From: UBA12018 sp051656605
GTDB lineage: Bacteria > Bacteroidota > Bacteroidia > Bacteroidales > CAMTPD01
Length of the DNA stretch: 64,000 bases
Assembly (NCBI GenBank): GCA_051656605.1
Contig: JBOGCF010000056.1
Coordinates: 62,001 to 126,000 of the forward strand
Direction of reading: 5' to 3'
The position numbers were made by a program, and so were the translations under genes. A model generated the notes under the pieces. It had not been told where the DNA came from and did not search any database. It saw only the letters and a list, made by a program, of their open reading frames with translations. Below, piece by piece: positions 25,060 to 34,497 of the stretch (positions within the stretch are counted from its first letter, which is position 1; each line of letters begins with the position of its first letter).

Positions 25060-26243
25060 TTTCGTTTGTTTCTTAGATAGTATATAATATTGCTTCCCGA
25101 TCTGCTCCAGAGTGTAAGGATAAGTGGGATAAAGGCTATATTAAAGTGCTGGGGTATCCATTTGATGCAAAGCAAAAAGATACTTAGCGCGGCAAAGTTA
25201 ATAAAATGATAGAAAATCACACCTTTTTCAGCTCTTTTTACCCAGATTAATGGGATTATCAATAAATGTAAAGGTTGAAGCCAACATAGATTCCAGTTGG
25301 GCGACATGCACGGATGCTCTGATATAAAGGTTAGAAAGACTAGAATGCAGCCACTTATGCCGGCTATTGTAAAGAGAATTGTGTCGAAAATTCGAGCGGG
25401 TATTTGTTTCTTGAATTTTAACTGAGTGAATGATATTAACAAGCACAAGACAAAAATCAGGGTGCAGGTTGTGTTGGGTGAAAAGATCGTTAATGCCGAA
25501 ACTTCTTCTTCGTACGGAATAGCTTCGGTAAGTTGTACGGTTTCTTTGACCAACGGAATTTGTATTGAGTCTTTTTGGATGATTGCTCCTACAAAAGCTG
25601 CTTCGAGTTTTGCGGGTAAAAACATCTCTTCCATGGCTGTTGCTTCTCTATCCGAACTTGCACCAAGAGCAAGATCTGTGCCAAATGTGCCCCAGGTGTT
25701 GGGCTTGGTGCATTGATTGGTCATCTGTCTGAATGTATACAGCTGCGTTGGTTTTGGATAGATGACTTTGCCGCTGATGTTGTTCGTAATGATATCGCGT
25801 GGTCTTGTCGCGCAATTGTCGAAAAAGAAGTTGTAACGATATACTCGGTTCTCCGGTTGCATGTTGATCAATAATGCATCCCATATTTTGTTTTTCTCAA
25901 TTGAATCGAGGTTGATGATTTGCTCGGTTACGGCTACTCCTTTCATTTGATATTCGATCATGAAGTAATGGAAGTTGCTTGCGCCAATTTTATAATCGGT
26001 TTCTCCCTTTGCAAAGCGGTAGGCAAAGAATGGTTGATCAAACGAAAATATACCGTAATGAAATATTGTATCAAGATTTTTTGTTGGATCTTGCACACGA
26101 ATGGCGGTGTGTCCAAACTGAGCGTAGAGCTCTTCTTGCCACGGTGAAGTTGTTATCAAGCTGATTTGTGCGGAGTTGTCGAGGGCCAACGCCTTGAACG
26201 AAATCATTAGAAGCAGGAAAAGGGATGTTAGTTTGGATCTCAT
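25056..26243 (-). CDS. DUF4105 (Lnb N-terminal periplasmic domain) membrane protein
   Basis: A protein of 395 residues when started at 26243 (MRSKLTSLFLLLMISFKALA, a clear signal peptide). An in-frame ATG at 26324 is unlikely because a perfect TACATTTG -7 element lies between it and 26243. The periplasmic domain (about 20-230) carries the family's conserved FGHTAIRV and FFFDNCATRPRD, so a His and a Cys resemble a papain-like pair; catalysis is not demonstrated. The C-terminal half has about five hydrophobic segments and a basic end. The stop overlaps the start of the PafA-like gene by ATGA, indicating coupled expression. Function is unknown, probably envelope-related. Confidence 0.85.
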   Translation of the reverse strand: MRSKLTSLFLLLMISFKALALDNSAQISLITTSPWQEELYAQFGHTAIRVQDPTKNLDTIFHYGIFSFDQPFFAYRFAKGETDYKIGASNFHYFMIEYQMKGVAVTEQIINLDSIEKNKIWDALLINMQPENRVYRYNFFFDNCATRPRDIITNNISGKVIYPKPTQLYTFRQMTNQCTKPNTWGTFGTDLALGASSDREATAMEEMFLPAKLEAAFVGAIIQKDSIQIPLVKETVQLTEAIPYEEEVSALTIFSPNTTCTLIFVLCLLISFTQLKFKKQIPARIFDTILFTIAGISGCILVFLTFISEHPCMSPNWNLCWLQPLHLLIIPLIWVKRAEKGVIFYHFINFAALSIFLLCIKWIPQHFNIAFIPLILTLWSRSGSNIIYYLRNKRK

Positions 26244-26281
26244 ATATGATCGATGTATTGTCGTATTATTAATAGATGCGA

Positions 26282-26289
26282 CAAATGTA
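26282..26289 (-). promoter_or_regulatory. -7 element for the DUF4105/PafA-like operon
   Basis: TACATTTG on the minus strand matches TAnnTTTG exactly and lies 39 bp before the chosen start codon. No clear TTTG is seen at the expected distance upstream. Confidence 0.4.
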
Positions 26290-26324
26290 TATATATGTAC
26301 TGAATTAATGAAATATGTTTTCAA

Positions 26325-26808
26325 TCTTTCTTATTTACGTGATAAAACAGTTGGTTGGATGGTTTTGTTTAAGCGGTTTTGGAGATTAATTAAATTTTTT
26401 AGTTTGTTGATTGTTAGTGTTTTGTCTTATTTATTTTGATGTTTGTTTTATGGTAAGTTGCAGATGGTTAGCGTGATAGGTTGTTTTTGTCTTTTGAGGC
26501 GAAAAAAGTTTTCAATAAGGAATTTTGATGTCTGTAAGTCGTTTTGGATGTAATGTGTTGATAATGAGTACGGGTTGAGACCTGCTCAATCCCCTTATTT
26601 TGTAAGAAAAAACAAAGTTCAGTGTAACGGGTGAATAGGCGAGCGGGGGTGTCGGATCTCTTTTTCTGTTTTGCTATTGATTCTGAAGTATATTGACACT
26701 TTTGAAGCACAATTGTAATAAGATTGAGTAAAAAATGACCATTATCAGAAAAGGTTTGTATGCTAATTCATTCCTTTTGCTTTACTTTGCGGAAAAATAG
26801 TGTAGAAA
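26325..26808. other. Divergent intergenic region without a recognisable gene
   Basis: About 480 bp of T/G-rich sequence. GGGTTGAG / CTCAATCC (about 26573-26592, one wobble) forms a small hairpin. TTTG at 26755 and TTACTTTG at 26782 (one mismatch from TAnnTTTG, 23 bp apart) may be the coaX promoter. An 80-codon minus frame at 26468-26710 has no signal peptide or family likeness. Nothing else is supported. Confidence 0.5.
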
Positions 26809-27537
26809 GTGAATTTGGTAATTGATCAAGGAAATGCTTCCTCTAAGGTTGCAGTTTTTGAAGACGGCCGCTTGTTGGAGAGTTTTGTCATAAAGGTTCT
26901 TACGGTTGATGGACTGAAAGCGGTGATTGATAAGTATCCTGTTAAAAACGGAATACTTTCGTCTGTTATTCAGGAAAATGAACCCGTGAAAGAGTATTTA
27001 GAGTCGGCGTTGGATCAGTTTTTTGTTTTGTCTCACGAAATGAAACTGCCAATTCGTGTTCTATATAAAACTCCGAATACGTTGGGCCGAGACAGACTTG
27101 CAGCTGTAGTAGGAGCACACTCCATTAAACCTGGGCATAATCTATTGGTGATCGATGCCGGTACTGCTATCACATATGAGTTTTTAAATGCTGAAGGGTG
27201 TTACATGGGAGGAAATATCTCTCCGGGTATGAAGACTCGTTTTAAAGCATTAAACTATTATACGCAGAAGTTGCCATTGCTTAATGAAGATGGTGATACT
27301 CCGGATTTAGGTGATTCTACCGAGACTGCAATACGTTCGGGAGTAGTAAATGGAGTTGTTTTTGAGATCGATGGATACATCAATTCGTTGCGCTCGAAAT
27401 ATTCGGATCTTTTTGTTTTTTTAACGGGTGGTCATTCGTTTTATTTTGAAAGACGATTAAAAAACTCCATCTTTGCGGATATCAATTTAGTATTGATTGG
27501 ATTAAACACAATCTTAGATTATAATGTTGAGAAGTAA
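26809..27537 (+). CDS. coaX: Type III pantothenate kinase
   Basis: Phosphorylates pantothenate, the first step of coenzyme A synthesis, using the CoaX (ASKHA-fold) enzyme. The 242 residues start at a GTG (26809) giving MNLVIDQGNASSKVAVFE, the phosphate-1 motif with the catalytic-region DQGN. The phosphate-2 motif VIDAGTAITYE is near 116-126 and GGNISPGMKTRF follows near 134-145; the adenosine motif LTGGHSF is near the C-terminus. The absence of an earlier in-frame ATG supports GTG. It is the first gene of an envelope operon and overlaps the next gene by 14 bp. Confidence 0.94.
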   Translation: MNLVIDQGNASSKVAVFEDGRLLESFVIKVLTVDGLKAVIDKYPVKNGILSSVIQENEPVKEYLESALDQFFVLSHEMKLPIRVLYKTPNTLGRDRLAAVVGAHSIKPGHNLLVIDAGTAITYEFLNAEGCYMGGNISPGMKTRFKALNYYTQKLPLLNEDGDTPDLGDSTETAIRSGVVNGVVFEIDGYINSLRSKYSDLFVFLTGGHSFYFERRLKNSIFADINLVLIGLNTILDYNVEK

Positions 27538-28771
27538 AAAAGTTGTTGCATTATTTAGTGCTTTAATATTATCTCAAGTATCATTAATAGCGCAGAATAA
27601 TACCAATTCTCCATATACCCGTTTTGGGTGGGGGCAATTGGCTGATCCTTCATTTGGTGCCGGAAAGGCGATGGGGGGTATCGGCTATGGTTTGAGAAAC
27701 AATAAACAGGTTAACCCTTTAAATCCTGCGTCTTATTCAAACGTTGACTCACTTACATTTATGTTTGACATTGGTGTGACTGCACAGATGTCGCGTTTTG
27801 AGCAGGGAGGAACTAGTACCAAGAATTTTAACGGTAACCTCGAATACGTTGCAATGCAGTTTCCTATTCATAAGAAACTTGCGGTGAGCATCGGTCTTCT
27901 TCCAGTATCATTTGTTGGATATGAATATGGTTCTTCTGAAAAAGTTGATGGATCTGATATTTATGCAACACAGGTGTTTAACGGAACCGGAGGCTTGAGT
28001 GAAGTGTATGGTGGTATTTCTTACAAACCGTTTAATCGCTTCTCGATCGGTGCTAATATTGGTTATATGTTCGGTAGTGTGACACACAATCAACAAGTAG
28101 CTTATTCTAGTTCAGATGCTTATTCAACAACAAATATCCAGAAAGTTAGAGTAAGTGACATGAAGTTCGACTTAGGTATTCAATATACGCAACCATTTGG
28201 CAAAGATAAAAGCTTGACATTGGGTGCTGTGTATTCTCCGAAGATGAAAGTAAATGGCACTTCCTATAACTATACAATAGTAGGCCAGAGTGAGAATCAA
28301 GGAGATACTATCCGTGGGCAGAAGTTTGATATGCCGAACTCTTACGGTGCAGGTTTTACTTTTGTAAAGAAGGATAAGTATATGTTTGGTGCTGACGTAC
28401 TTTACCAACAATGGAAAGATACGCGTTTCTTCGATAATTCAGAAGCTTTCAACAATAGATTTCGTGTTGGCTTTGGTGGTGAATATACCCCCGATGCAAT
28501 GGCGCGAAATATCTTTAAACGTATGAAGTACAGAGCTGGTGCTTATGTAAATAATTCATATGTGAAGATTGATAACTCCGGATACGATGAGTATGGAGCT
28601 AGTATTGGTTTTGGTATTCCAATGCTCGATAACCGTTCGGTCGTGAATCTTGTTTTTGAATATGTAAAGATCAAGCCAGAAATAAGCAGGTTGATCGATG
28701 AACAATACTTCAAGTTTACCGTTAACTATACATTCAACGAACGTTGGTTCTATAAACAGAAGATTAAGTAA
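27524..28771 (+). CDS. Outer-membrane beta-barrel protein of unknown substrate
   Basis: A 415-residue protein with signal peptide (about 1-23, ending SLIAQ) and a mature chain of alternating amphipathic strands, opening with NNTNSPYTRFGWGQLADPSFG and GGIGYGLRNNKQVNPLNPAS. The pattern resembles FadL/OmpP1-like or other Bacteroidetes barrel proteins encoded in this position beside coaX. Its C-terminus (VNYTFNERWFYKQKIK) does not end in the usual aromatic residue. The start overlaps coaX by 14 bp (ATG at 27524). No SusD or TonB features are present, so it is not an active receptor. Transport of lipid or hydrophobic compounds is only a guess. Confidence 0.75.
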   Translation: MLRSKKVVALFSALILSQVSLIAQNNTNSPYTRFGWGQLADPSFGAGKAMGGIGYGLRNNKQVNPLNPASYSNVDSLTFMFDIGVTAQMSRFEQGGTSTKNFNGNLEYVAMQFPIHKKLAVSIGLLPVSFVGYEYGSSEKVDGSDIYATQVFNGTGGLSEVYGGISYKPFNRFSIGANIGYMFGSVTHNQQVAYSSSDAYSTTNIQKVRVSDMKFDLGIQYTQPFGKDKSLTLGAVYSPKMKVNGTSYNYTIVGQSENQGDTIRGQKFDMPNSYGAGFTFVKKDKYMFGADVLYQQWKDTRFFDNSEAFNNRFRVGFGGEYTPDAMARNIFKRMKYRAGAYVNNSYVKIDNSGYDEYGASIGFGIPMLDNRSVVNLVFEYVKIKPEISRLIDEQYFKFTVNYTFNERWFYKQKIK

Positions 28772-28816
28772 CAACTAGGTTTTAATAATACATTGACTAA
28801 ATAAAATATTCTCGAA

Positions 28817-30181
28817 ATGAAAACGAAGGTTTTTTTGATCGCTCTAGGATGCACGATGGGTATATTTGGGGCTAGCGCGCAAAAAGGCGTTGATAATGGT
28901 ACTCAGTACGGAAGTGGTGAGGATAGCGCACGTTGCGTTAAAAATATCAGTTTGTTTGTTCCGTTTGCAAAATCAGGAGACTTCAAGTCTGCTTATGAGC
29001 CATGGAAACTTGTATACGATGAGTGTCCGGGTTCTACAAAGAATATCTATTTGTACGGAGCTAAAATCCTAGCATGGCAAATTCAAAACGAAAAAGATCC
29101 AGCTAAGAAAGATGCTTTGATTGCAGAATTGATGAATCTGTACGACAAACGTGTTCAGTATTTCGGAGATGATAAGAAATATGGTAAAGATTATATCGTA
29201 GGAAATAAAGCTCAAGATTACTACGAATTCAAAAAAGATAAAGCTGACTCGAAAGAGGTATACAAATGGACAAAAGAAGTTGTTGATGAGTTCAAACAAG
29301 AAACAGATCTTATCGCAATGTCTATGTTTATGTATTCTTCTTTGAATATTTTGGCTTCAGACCAAACTCACAAAGAAAATTATATCAAAGACTATTTAAC
29401 TTCGACTGCTTATCTTGATCAGCAACTTGCAAAAATGAAAGCTGCTAATATCGCGAAAGAAGTAGAGAAGATTGAAGCTGTTCGTGCAGGTATTGATCAA
29501 GCATTCGCTACAAGTGGTGCTGCAGACTGCGAAACATTGCAATCGATCTATGGTCCTAAGATTGAAGAAAACAAAACAAATATCGAATCTTTGAAAGAAT
29601 CATTGGCTTTGTTGCGTCGCATGCGTTGTACAGAAAGTGATGCTTATCTTGCTGCTGCAAAATATGCGCACCAAATTCAGCCAACTGCTGAGTCTGCAAT
29701 GGGTATGGCTAAGCAAGCTTTGAAAAACAAAGATTATTCGACAGCGATGAAATACTACGAAGAATCTGCTCAAATGGAAACAGATAATTTGCAGAAAGCT
29801 GAGTTGTATTATAGTATGGCTGTAATGTCTTACGAGCAAAAGAACTTTGCACAAGCAAGACAATATTGTAACAAAGCAGTAGAGTTTAATCCAAACTATG
29901 CAGCTCCATATATGTTGGTTGCTACAATGTATGCAACATCGGCAGCTTCTCTTTATCCTGGTGATCCGGTAATGCAAAAGGTTGTTTACTATTTGGTTAT
30001 CGATAAGTTGGAAAAAGCAAGATCTGTAGATCCTTCATGTGCAGATCAAGTAAATCCAATGATTTCTAGATATCGTAGCTCATTGCCATCTAAAGAAGAT
30101 GTCTTTATGCACCCTGATTTGGAAAATGGTAAAACAGTAACTATCGGCGGTTGGATTGGCGAAAGAACAACTATCAGATAA
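28817..30181 (+). CDS. Secreted tetratricopeptide-repeat protein
   Basis: A 454-residue protein with a signal peptide (MKTKVFLIALGCTMGIFGASAQ). The mature part begins with a Cys-containing segment (DSARCVKNISLFVPF..., YDECPGSTKNIY) and has TPR units toward the C-terminus, for example DYSTAMKYYEESAQ, ELYYSMAVMSYEQKNFAQARQYCNKAVEFNPNYAAP split over adjacent repeats, and a last repeat around residues 400-425. It lies 45 bp after the barrel gene and 8 bp before lptC within one run, which points to a periplasmic scaffold role in outer-membrane assembly. The exact partner is unknown. Confidence 0.82.
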   Translation: MKTKVFLIALGCTMGIFGASAQKGVDNGTQYGSGEDSARCVKNISLFVPFAKSGDFKSAYEPWKLVYDECPGSTKNIYLYGAKILAWQIQNEKDPAKKDALIAELMNLYDKRVQYFGDDKKYGKDYIVGNKAQDYYEFKKDKADSKEVYKWTKEVVDEFKQETDLIAMSMFMYSSLNILASDQTHKENYIKDYLTSTAYLDQQLAKMKAANIAKEVEKIEAVRAGIDQAFATSGAADCETLQSIYGPKIEENKTNIESLKESLALLRRMRCTESDAYLAAAKYAHQIQPTAESAMGMAKQALKNKDYSTAMKYYEESAQMETDNLQKAELYYSMAVMSYEQKNFAQARQYCNKAVEFNPNYAAPYMLVATMYATSAASLYPGDPVMQKVVYYLVIDKLEKARSVDPSCADQVNPMISRYRSSLPSKEDVFMHPDLENGKTVTIGGWIGERTTIR

Positions 30182-30189
30182 TATTTGAT

Positions 30190-30852
30190 ATGACAAATAA
30201 GCGTATTCACGAAAATACGAGAAATAAAAAGAGCATAACAACCGCACTTAGTGTGGTTGTTATGCTTCTCTTTTTCATAGGGTGTGGGAAAGAGAAGACT
30301 GAAGTGATTCCTTCAGTGTTGAATCCGGATTCCATTTATATGATGCGCACAACAGATGCAACGTCTCTTATTTCAGATTCTGGCTATACCCGTTATCGTT
30401 TGACTGCACCCGAGTGGTTGATGTATTCGCGTGCAACCGAGCCATACTGGTATTTCCCAAAAGGAGCGTATCTGGAGAAGTTTGATACATTGTTTAATGT
30501 TGAAGCAACTGTAGTGGCTGATACCGTAACTTATTTTGATAAGAAAAGATTATGGGAGCTGGTTGGTAATGTACATATTGAAAATGTGGACGGAACAAAA
30601 TTTGACAGTCAAGAGTTGTATTTAGATGAGCGAAATGATAAAGTTTCATCAACAAAGTATATTCGTATCGAGCAAAAGGATGGAAGTATAACGACAGGTA
30701 TTGGTTTTGAGTCGAATATGGAAATGACCGATTATCGTATACTTTCTGCGGCAGGTGAGTTTATCGTTAGTGAAACAAAAAATGATACAACGGCTGCTAC
30801 AAATGAAATCGCAGACTCTGTAACAATAAAGACAGATTCGATTAAAAAATAG
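30190..30852 (+). CDS. lptC: LPS export protein LptC (lipoprotein form)
   Basis: Periplasmic link between the inner-membrane LptBFG transporter and LptA in LPS or lipooligosaccharide export. I start it at ATG 30190 (MTNKRIHENTRNKK), giving 220 residues; an earlier in-frame ATG at 30151 overlaps the TPR gene. A hydrophobic stretch ends in a lipobox FFIGCGKEK (Cys about residue 32). The mature part has the LptC beta-jellyroll features: YTRYRLTAPEWLMY, YFPKGAYLEKFD, VVADTVTYFDKKRLWELVGNVHIE and the EELYLDE-like SQELYLDERND. Spacing is 8 bp from the TPR gene and 2 bp to the CorC-type gene. Confidence 0.9.
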   Translation: MTNKRIHENTRNKKSITTALSVVVMLLFFIGCGKEKTEVIPSVLNPDSIYMMRTTDATSLISDSGYTRYRLTAPEWLMYSRATEPYWYFPKGAYLEKFDTLFNVEATVVADTVTYFDKKRLWELVGNVHIENVDGTKFDSQELYLDERNDKVSSTKYIRIEQKDGSITTGIGFESNMEMTDYRILSAAGEFIVSETKNDTTAATNEIADSVTIKTDSIKK

Positions 30853-30854
30853 TT

Positions 30855-32108
30855 ATGAGCACAACGATTACATACGTTCTGGTTAGTTTAGCTTTTTCAG
30901 CTTTCTTTTCAGGAATGGAAATTGCGTTTGTTTCGGCTAATAAACTAAGAGTCGAAATTGAAAAGAAAAACGGAATATCAGGAGCGATTATTGATATCTT
31001 TCTCAAAAATCCGAATCAATTCATTTCGACAATGTTGGTTGGGAACAATATCGCCTTGGTTGTATATGGTTTGCAGATGGCACTACTCCTAGAGCCGGTT
31101 ATAAAACTCGTTGTGCATCAAGAAGCAATCGTTGTTTTAATTCAGACTATTTTATCGACACTGTTGATTCTTTTTGCCGGAGAGTTTATTCCTAAAACGA
31201 TATTTAAGATCAATCCGAATATGGCCTTAAATATCTTTGCTATACCTTTATTTGTATTCTATATCGTACTCTATCCGATTTCGATCTTTACCTCATTTAT
31301 CTCACAACTTATATTGAGGGTTTTAGGATTGAAAAAAGACGGTGCAAATACTCGTACACTTGGAAAAGTGGATCTAGATTATTTTATTCAACAAAGTATT
31401 GATGATTCATCAGAGTCTTCAGAGATGGATACGGAAGTGAAGATTTTTCAAAATGCACTCGACTTCTCTAGCGTAAGACTTCGCGACTGTATGATTCCTC
31501 GTAACGAGATTGTAGCTTGTGAGTTAAGTGCGAGTTCAGATGATTTGCGAGCGAAGTTTATAGAAACCGGTTTGTCAAAGATCTTGGTATATAAGAACAG
31601 TGTCGATGATATTGTAGGGTATATTCACTCTTCCGAATTATTTAATAAACCAGACGACTGGACCAAACAAATCAATACCATTTCGCTTGTGCCTGAAACA
31701 ATGGCAGCAAACAAATTGATGAAAGTGTTGATGCAGACTAAGAAAAGTATAGCTGTTGTTGTGGATGAGTTTGGCGGAACATCCGGTATTGTAACGTTGG
31801 AAGATTTAGTAGAAGAGATTTTTGGAGACATTGAAGACGAGCATGATGTGAAATCATTAGTCGCAAAACGCATTTCCGAAACCGAATTTGTACTATCAGG
31901 ACGTTTAGAGATAAGTACGGTCAATGAAAAGTTTGGATTATCATTGCCGGAGTCTGATGAATATTTAACATTAGCAGGCTGGATTCTTCATGTTTGTCAA
32001 CGTTTCCCAAAATTAAACGAGACCCTTAAGATTGATAAATACACTTTTAAAATATTGAACGTTACCTCTACGAAGATCGAATTGGTGCGACTCAAACTAG
32101 AGGAGTAG
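30855..32108 (+). CDS. CNNM/CorC (hemolysin C) family protein with CBS pair
   Basis: A 417-residue inner-membrane protein of the DUF21-CBS-CorC/HlyC architecture. The N-terminal CNNM transmembrane domain (about 1-185) begins with the typical AFFSGMEIAFVSANKLRVE. A CBS-domain pair (about 200-320) starts with the signature CMIPRNEIV and includes AVVVDEFGGTSGIVTLEDLVEEIFGDIEDEHD. A CorC/HlyC domain (about 330-417) closes the protein. The family takes part in Mg2+ or Co2+ transport; the GldE subgroup of Bacteroidetes gliding-motility genes has the same layout. Two bases separate it from lptC, so they are translated together. A transporter or regulatory role in the envelope is likely; the name "hemolysin" is historical. 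Confidence 0.92.
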   Translation: MSTTITYVLVSLAFSAFFSGMEIAFVSANKLRVEIEKKNGISGAIIDIFLKNPNQFISTMLVGNNIALVVYGLQMALLLEPVIKLVVHQEAIVVLIQTILSTLLILFAGEFIPKTIFKINPNMALNIFAIPLFVFYIVLYPISIFTSFISQLILRVLGLKKDGANTRTLGKVDLDYFIQQSIDDSSESSEMDTEVKIFQNALDFSSVRLRDCMIPRNEIVACELSASSDDLRAKFIETGLSKILVYKNSVDDIVGYIHSSELFNKPDDWTKQINTISLVPETMAANKLMKVLMQTKKSIAVVVDEFGGTSGIVTLEDLVEEIFGDIEDEHDVKSLVAKRISETEFVLSGRLEISTVNEKFGLSLPESDEYLTLAGWILHVCQRFPKLNETLKIDKYTFKILNVTSTKIELVRLKLEE

Positions 32109-32207
32109 CGATTTTTTTTCTCTAAAATAGTGTTTAATGTTCTTTTGTTTGTATCTTCGTGCGATATAATTGAAAAAAATATAAACTTAAAAAAACGATA
32201 AAGATAG

Positions 32208-34349
32208 ATGGCAACGCTTGAGAAAATTAGAAGCAAGGCAGGATTACTGGTAATCGTTGTAGGTTTAGCATTGTTCGCCTTTATTATTGGAGACTTTCTA
32301 AACTCTGGAACGGCTTACTGGAGACACTCACAGGAAAAGATCGCCGTGATCGAAGGAATTCCCGTTAACATTCAGGAATATCAAAAGAAGGTAGATGAGA
32401 TGACAGAGATGTATAAATCTCAAACTGGTATGACAAACATTCCGGAAGAGTATGCTTCTCAAATCCGTCAGACTGTTTTTGATACAATGGTACGCGAAAT
32501 CGTATTGGGAGAGGAAACTTCAAAACTAGGAATGGAAGTTACACCGGAAGAACTATTTGATATGGTTCAAGGTAACAATATTTCTCCAATTATTCAACAA
32601 ATGGGAATGTTCAAGAATCCACAAACTGGTGCTTTTGATAAAACTCAACTGTTGAACTTCTTGAAAGCAATTAATGATGACGCTTCTGCGGTTTCGGGTG
32701 AGCAAGCAGCTCAACTGCAACAAGCAAAAGACTTTTGGTTGTTTTGGGAAAAGAACATGAAACAACAACGTTTGGAAGAGAAGTTTGCAACATTATTGTC
32801 GAAAGCAGTTTCTGCAAACAATATTGATGCTTTGGATGCATTCGAAGCTTCTTCAAACAATGCTGATATCGCTTATGTAATGCAATCTTATTCTACAATC
32901 GCAGATTCTTCTGTAGTTGTAACAGATGCTGAAATTGAAAAACTATACAACCAACGCAAAGAAGCTTTCAAACAAGCTGAAGGTAGAGTGGTTAGTTATA
33001 TCGCTGTAGATATCGCACCAAGTCAGGAAGACTTTGATAAAGTTAGCTCTGATATGGAAAGCGTAAAAACAGAACTTACAGCAGCAGGTGCAGCAGACGT
33101 TGCAGATGTTGTAAATGACAACTCAGATATTCCTTTCCTTGATGCATATCTTGCTGGTGGATCTATGGATGCTGAAATGAAAAACTTCGTTCAAAATGCT
33201 AACGAAGGAGAAACTTATGGTCCGGTGTTTGAAAACAACACTTACAAGATGTTTAAGCTTGTGTCTAAAGTTTCTGCTCCAGACTCAGTATTGGTAAGCC
33301 AAATCTTGATCCCTAACATGGGTGATGAGAAGCGTGCAGCACAATTGGCAGATAGCTTGAAAACTGTGTTGAAAGGTGGCGCAAACTTTGCTGACATCGC
33401 AAAACAATATTCTGCAGATGGTGCAGCACAAAACGGAGGTGAGCTTGGTTGGTTTACTGAAGCAGGTGCTTTGCAAGCTGTAGATAACAACTTCAAAAAC
33501 GCGATCTTTAATGCACCGCTTAATGAAGTTGTAGATATGAAAACAATGTATGGTACTCACCTTTTGAAGGTAACAAAGAAAACAGCAAACGTAGACAAAT
33601 ATAAAGTTGCAAACGTTCAAATGACTGTTTCTCCAAGTTCTCGTACATACAGCGGTCTTTACAACGATTTGAATCAATTCGTTGCTAAGAACGGAAGTTC
33701 GGACAAAATGGAAGGCGCCGCTTCTGATGCTGGTTACACATTCATGAAGAATGTACCTGTTACAGGTGCTGATCAAACATTGGGTGCTGCTAAAAACTCA
33801 CGCCAAGTAATTCGTTGGGCATTTGGTGCAGACAAAGGTACAGTATCTGAAATCTTTGAAGCTGACAACCAATTTATCGTTGCGATCGTAGAAGGTAAAG
33901 TAAAAGAAGGATACAAACCAGTTAAATCTGTAGCACCAATGCTTAAAGCTGAACTTGTAGCTCAGAAAAAAGGTGAGATGATCATCGCTGAACTTGCAAA
34001 GAAAAGCTGTACTTCTCTAGATCAGTATGCAAACGCAATCGGTTCTAAAGTTGATAGCGTTAAATTCGTAGGCTTCGATACACGTCGTATTACAAATATC
34101 GGTTTCGAACCTAAGATCAATGCAGCAGTTGCAGGTGCTACACAAGGTAAACTATCTGCTCCGATTGCAGGAAACAACGGTGTTTATGTGGTACAAATCA
34201 CAGCCGTAAACAAAGATGCTCAACCTTATGATGCAGCAGCTGAAAAAGCTACATTGAATGCATCAAATGCATATCGTTTGAGCTTCCAAGCTGTTCAAGA
34301 GCTTATCAACAATGCAGAAATCGAAGATAATAGAGTTCGTTTCTATTAA
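32208..34349 (+). CDS. ppiD: Membrane-anchored periplasmic peptidyl-prolyl isomerase (PpiD/SurA type)
   Basis: A periplasmic folding chaperone of 713 residues, anchored by an N-terminal helix (about residues 12-30, GLLVIVVGLALFAFIIGDF). An N-terminal SurA_N-like chaperone domain follows (VIEGIPVNIQEYQKKVDEM and later). A parvulin domain sits around 345-450, with VLVSQILIPNMGD, GANFADIAKQYSADGAAQNGGELGWF and the closing YGTHLLKVTK. The C-terminal part resembles a second, degenerate parvulin/chaperone unit. The arrangement matches PpiD rather than soluble SurA. It ends the coaX-lptC run, 99 bp after the CorC-type gene, and is followed by a terminator. It likely assists outer-membrane protein folding. 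Confidence 0.92.
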   Translation: MATLEKIRSKAGLLVIVVGLALFAFIIGDFLNSGTAYWRHSQEKIAVIEGIPVNIQEYQKKVDEMTEMYKSQTGMTNIPEEYASQIRQTVFDTMVREIVLGEETSKLGMEVTPEELFDMVQGNNISPIIQQMGMFKNPQTGAFDKTQLLNFLKAINDDASAVSGEQAAQLQQAKDFWLFWEKNMKQQRLEEKFATLLSKAVSANNIDALDAFEASSNNADIAYVMQSYSTIADSSVVVTDAEIEKLYNQRKEAFKQAEGRVVSYIAVDIAPSQEDFDKVSSDMESVKTELTAAGAADVADVVNDNSDIPFLDAYLAGGSMDAEMKNFVQNANEGETYGPVFENNTYKMFKLVSKVSAPDSVLVSQILIPNMGDEKRAAQLADSLKTVLKGGANFADIAKQYSADGAAQNGGELGWFTEAGALQAVDNNFKNAIFNAPLNEVVDMKTMYGTHLLKVTKKTANVDKYKVANVQMTVSPSSRTYSGLYNDLNQFVAKNGSSDKMEGAASDAGYTFMKNVPVTGADQTLGAAKNSRQVIRWAFGADKGTVSEIFEADNQFIVAIVEGKVKEGYKPVKSVAPMLKAELVAQKKGEMIIAELAKKSCTSLDQYANAIGSKVDSVKFVGFDTRRITNIGFEPKINAAVAGATQGKLSAPIAGNNGVYVVQITAVNKDAQPYDAAAEKATLNASNAYRLSFQAVQELINNAEIEDNRVRFY

Positions 34350-34372
34350 TCGTTCGTAGATAAATAACAAAG

Positions 34373-34407
34373 AAAGGTCATTTCGATTATCGGAATGACC
34401 TTTTTTT
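34373..34407 (+). terminator. Intrinsic terminator of the ppiD-like gene
   Basis: AAAGGTCATT and AATGACCTTT form a 10-bp stem, extended inside by CG pairing, with a T7 run. It begins 23 bp after the stop codon. Confidence 0.9.
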
Positions 34408-34439
34408 ATTATCTTCGAATTTATAGTAACAAAACTAGT

Positions 34440-34471
34440 GTTTCTTAATCACGTAAATTTGTGTAAGTTTG
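34440..34471 (+). promoter_or_regulatory. Promoter region with two tandem -7 elements before rlmN
   Basis: TAAATTTG (34454-34461) and TAAGTTTG (34464-34471) both match TAnnTTTG exactly, ten bp apart. A partial -33 box (TTTC, 34441-34444) is 19 bp before the second. TAAGTT...AACTTA (34464-34483) forms an inverted repeat around the expected start. Confidence 0.6.
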
Positions 34472-34497
34472 CATTCTAACTTACGAATAATACAAGT

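Noticed and set aside
25056..26324. Longer DUF4105 start at 26324
   Set aside because: The extra 27 residues precede a clean signal peptide, and a perfect -7 promoter element lies between the two start codons.
26468..26710. 80-codon minus-strand frame between DUF4105 and coaX
   Set aside because: No signal peptide, domain or plausible promoter; residue composition looks random.
30855..32108. Hemolysin toxin
   Set aside because: The HlyC/CorC name is historical; the CNNM-CBS-CorC layout indicates a divalent-ion transport or regulatory protein.
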